Assembly: GCF_001667015.1 (NCBI RefSeq)
Contig: NZ_LZIS01000179.1
Coordinates: 1-40,874, forward strand
Source: Mycobacterium sp. E3198
GTDB lineage: Bacteria > Actinomycetota > Actinomycetes > Mycobacteriales > Mycobacteriaceae
Direction: 5' to 3'
Length of the DNA stretch: 40,874 nt
Of the stretch, positions 40,545 to 40,874 are shown piece by piece (within the stretch, counting starts at the first letter, position 1; the number at the start of each line of letters is the position of its first letter). The notes beneath the pieces are model-generated. The model saw nothing but the letters and a program-made list of their open reading frames with translations. It was not told the DNA's origin and did no database searches. A program made the position numbers and the translations under genes.

Positions 40545-40874
40545 TCAGCCGGCCTGAGGCGGCTGCGCCAGGGCGTCCAGCGCGTCGTTGCCGTGGATGT
40601 CCGTGCTGCGGATGGCGTCCCACAGTTGCCGGGTGTACCCGACCTGCGATGTGTGCCGCGGTGGGGCCGGCGCGTCGACGACCGGTGCGTCGGCGGGCGG
40701 CGCCGGCGGCACATCCGCGGGCGGCGGTACCGGCGCGTCGGCGGGCGGCGCGGGTGGCAGGGCGTCGGCCGGGGGCGCCGGAGCGGCCGGGGGAGCCGGC
40801 GGCACCTCCGCGGGCGGCGGTACCGGCGCATCGGCGTGCGGCTCGTCGCGGGTGTTGATGATCGGGCGGCTGCA
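40545..40874 (-). CDS. rpfA: Resuscitation-promoting factor RpfA, C-terminal part (5' end outside window)
   Basis: The frame is open at the window edge and encodes the last 109 residues. It reads CSRPIINTRDEPHA, then a repeated APVPPPADVPPAPPADA low-complexity linker, and a C-terminus YTRQLWDAIRSTDIHGNDAL plus DALAQPPQAG. M. tuberculosis RpfA ends YTKKLWQAIRAQDVCGNDAL plus DSLAQPYVIG, so the identity is clear. CSRP at the edge probably marks the end of the Rpf lysozyme-like domain, so the linker here (about 50 residues) is far shorter than in M. tuberculosis. RpfA is a secreted muralytic enzyme that wakes dormant cells. Confidence 0.88.
   Translation of the reverse strand, partial: CSRPIINTRDEPHADAPVPPPAEVPPAPPAAPAPPADALPPAPPADAPVPPPADVPPAPPADAPVVDAPAPPRHTSQVGYTRQLWDAIRSTDIHGNDALDALAQPPQAG

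Noticed and set aside
1..40874. tRNA, rRNA, CRISPR array or insertion sequence
   Set aside because: No cloverleaf, no repeat-spacer array and no transposase or terminal repeats of insertion elements were found on either strand by eye; covariance searches were not possible.

Overview
The window is very GC-rich DNA from a mycobacterium. The evidence is an mce operon (MceD-E-F), Mce-associated membrane proteins, a 19-kDa-type lipoprotein antigen, F420-dependent luciferase-like enzymes, many fatty-acid and CoA enzymes, and an RpfA C-terminus. From about 19.2 kb to the right end the gene order matches, from memory, the Mycobacterium tuberculosis block Rv0853c-Rv0867c: pdc, Rv0854, far, Rv0856, Rv0857, dapC, fadA, fadB, ercc3, Rv0862c, Rv0863, moaC2, mog, moaE2, rpfA. 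One exception is an extra ~6.6-kb insert between fadB and ercc3. The left half has no such match and looks accessory. I cannot name the species.

Left part (1-19.2 kb). The window opens inside mceD, followed by mceE and mceF. These encode outer subunits of an Mce lipid importer. The first 146 bases of mceD are inverted between two perfect 15-base inverted repeats, which is the most unusual feature here. A convergent set follows: a secreted protein and a GTGA-coupled pair of Mce-associated membrane proteins. A second, paralogous GTGA-coupled Mce-associated pair lies at 16.8-18.4 kb, apparently in one operon with a two-repeat ABM-like protein and a bacterioferritin-associated ferredoxin. Between the two pairs (5.9-16.5 kb) are small secreted proteins; a TetR gene facing an operon of two duplicated six-helix membrane proteins plus orphan cytochrome-oxidase subunits III and IV; a coding remnant; a P450 facing a second TetR; a crotonase coupled to an MmpS-like secreted protein; a 19-kDa-type lipoprotein; and an amidohydrolase coupled to an acyl-CoA synthetase. 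Several clean palindromes mark likely operators.

Middle (19.2-28.2 kb). This holds a 2-keto-acid decarboxylase, three START-like (SRPBCC) proteins of which two are tandem copies, an alpha-methylacyl-CoA racemase-type enzyme, an aminotransferase (DapC type), and the fadA-fadB beta-oxidation pair behind a strong palindrome.

Insert (28.2-34.8 kb). Two F420-type luciferase-like enzymes, an FAD monooxygenase, an aldo/keto reductase of lower GC, an ABM-domain protein, and a DUF35 plus thiolase-like pair resembling steroid side-chain aldolases. Hairpin elements flank the insert on both sides.

Right end (34.8-40.9 kb). An XPB-type helicase and its large partner on the minus strand, then moaC-mog-moaE for molybdenum cofactor synthesis, and the C-terminal part of rpfA, which runs off the window. 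No tRNA, rRNA, CRISPR array or insertion sequence was seen.
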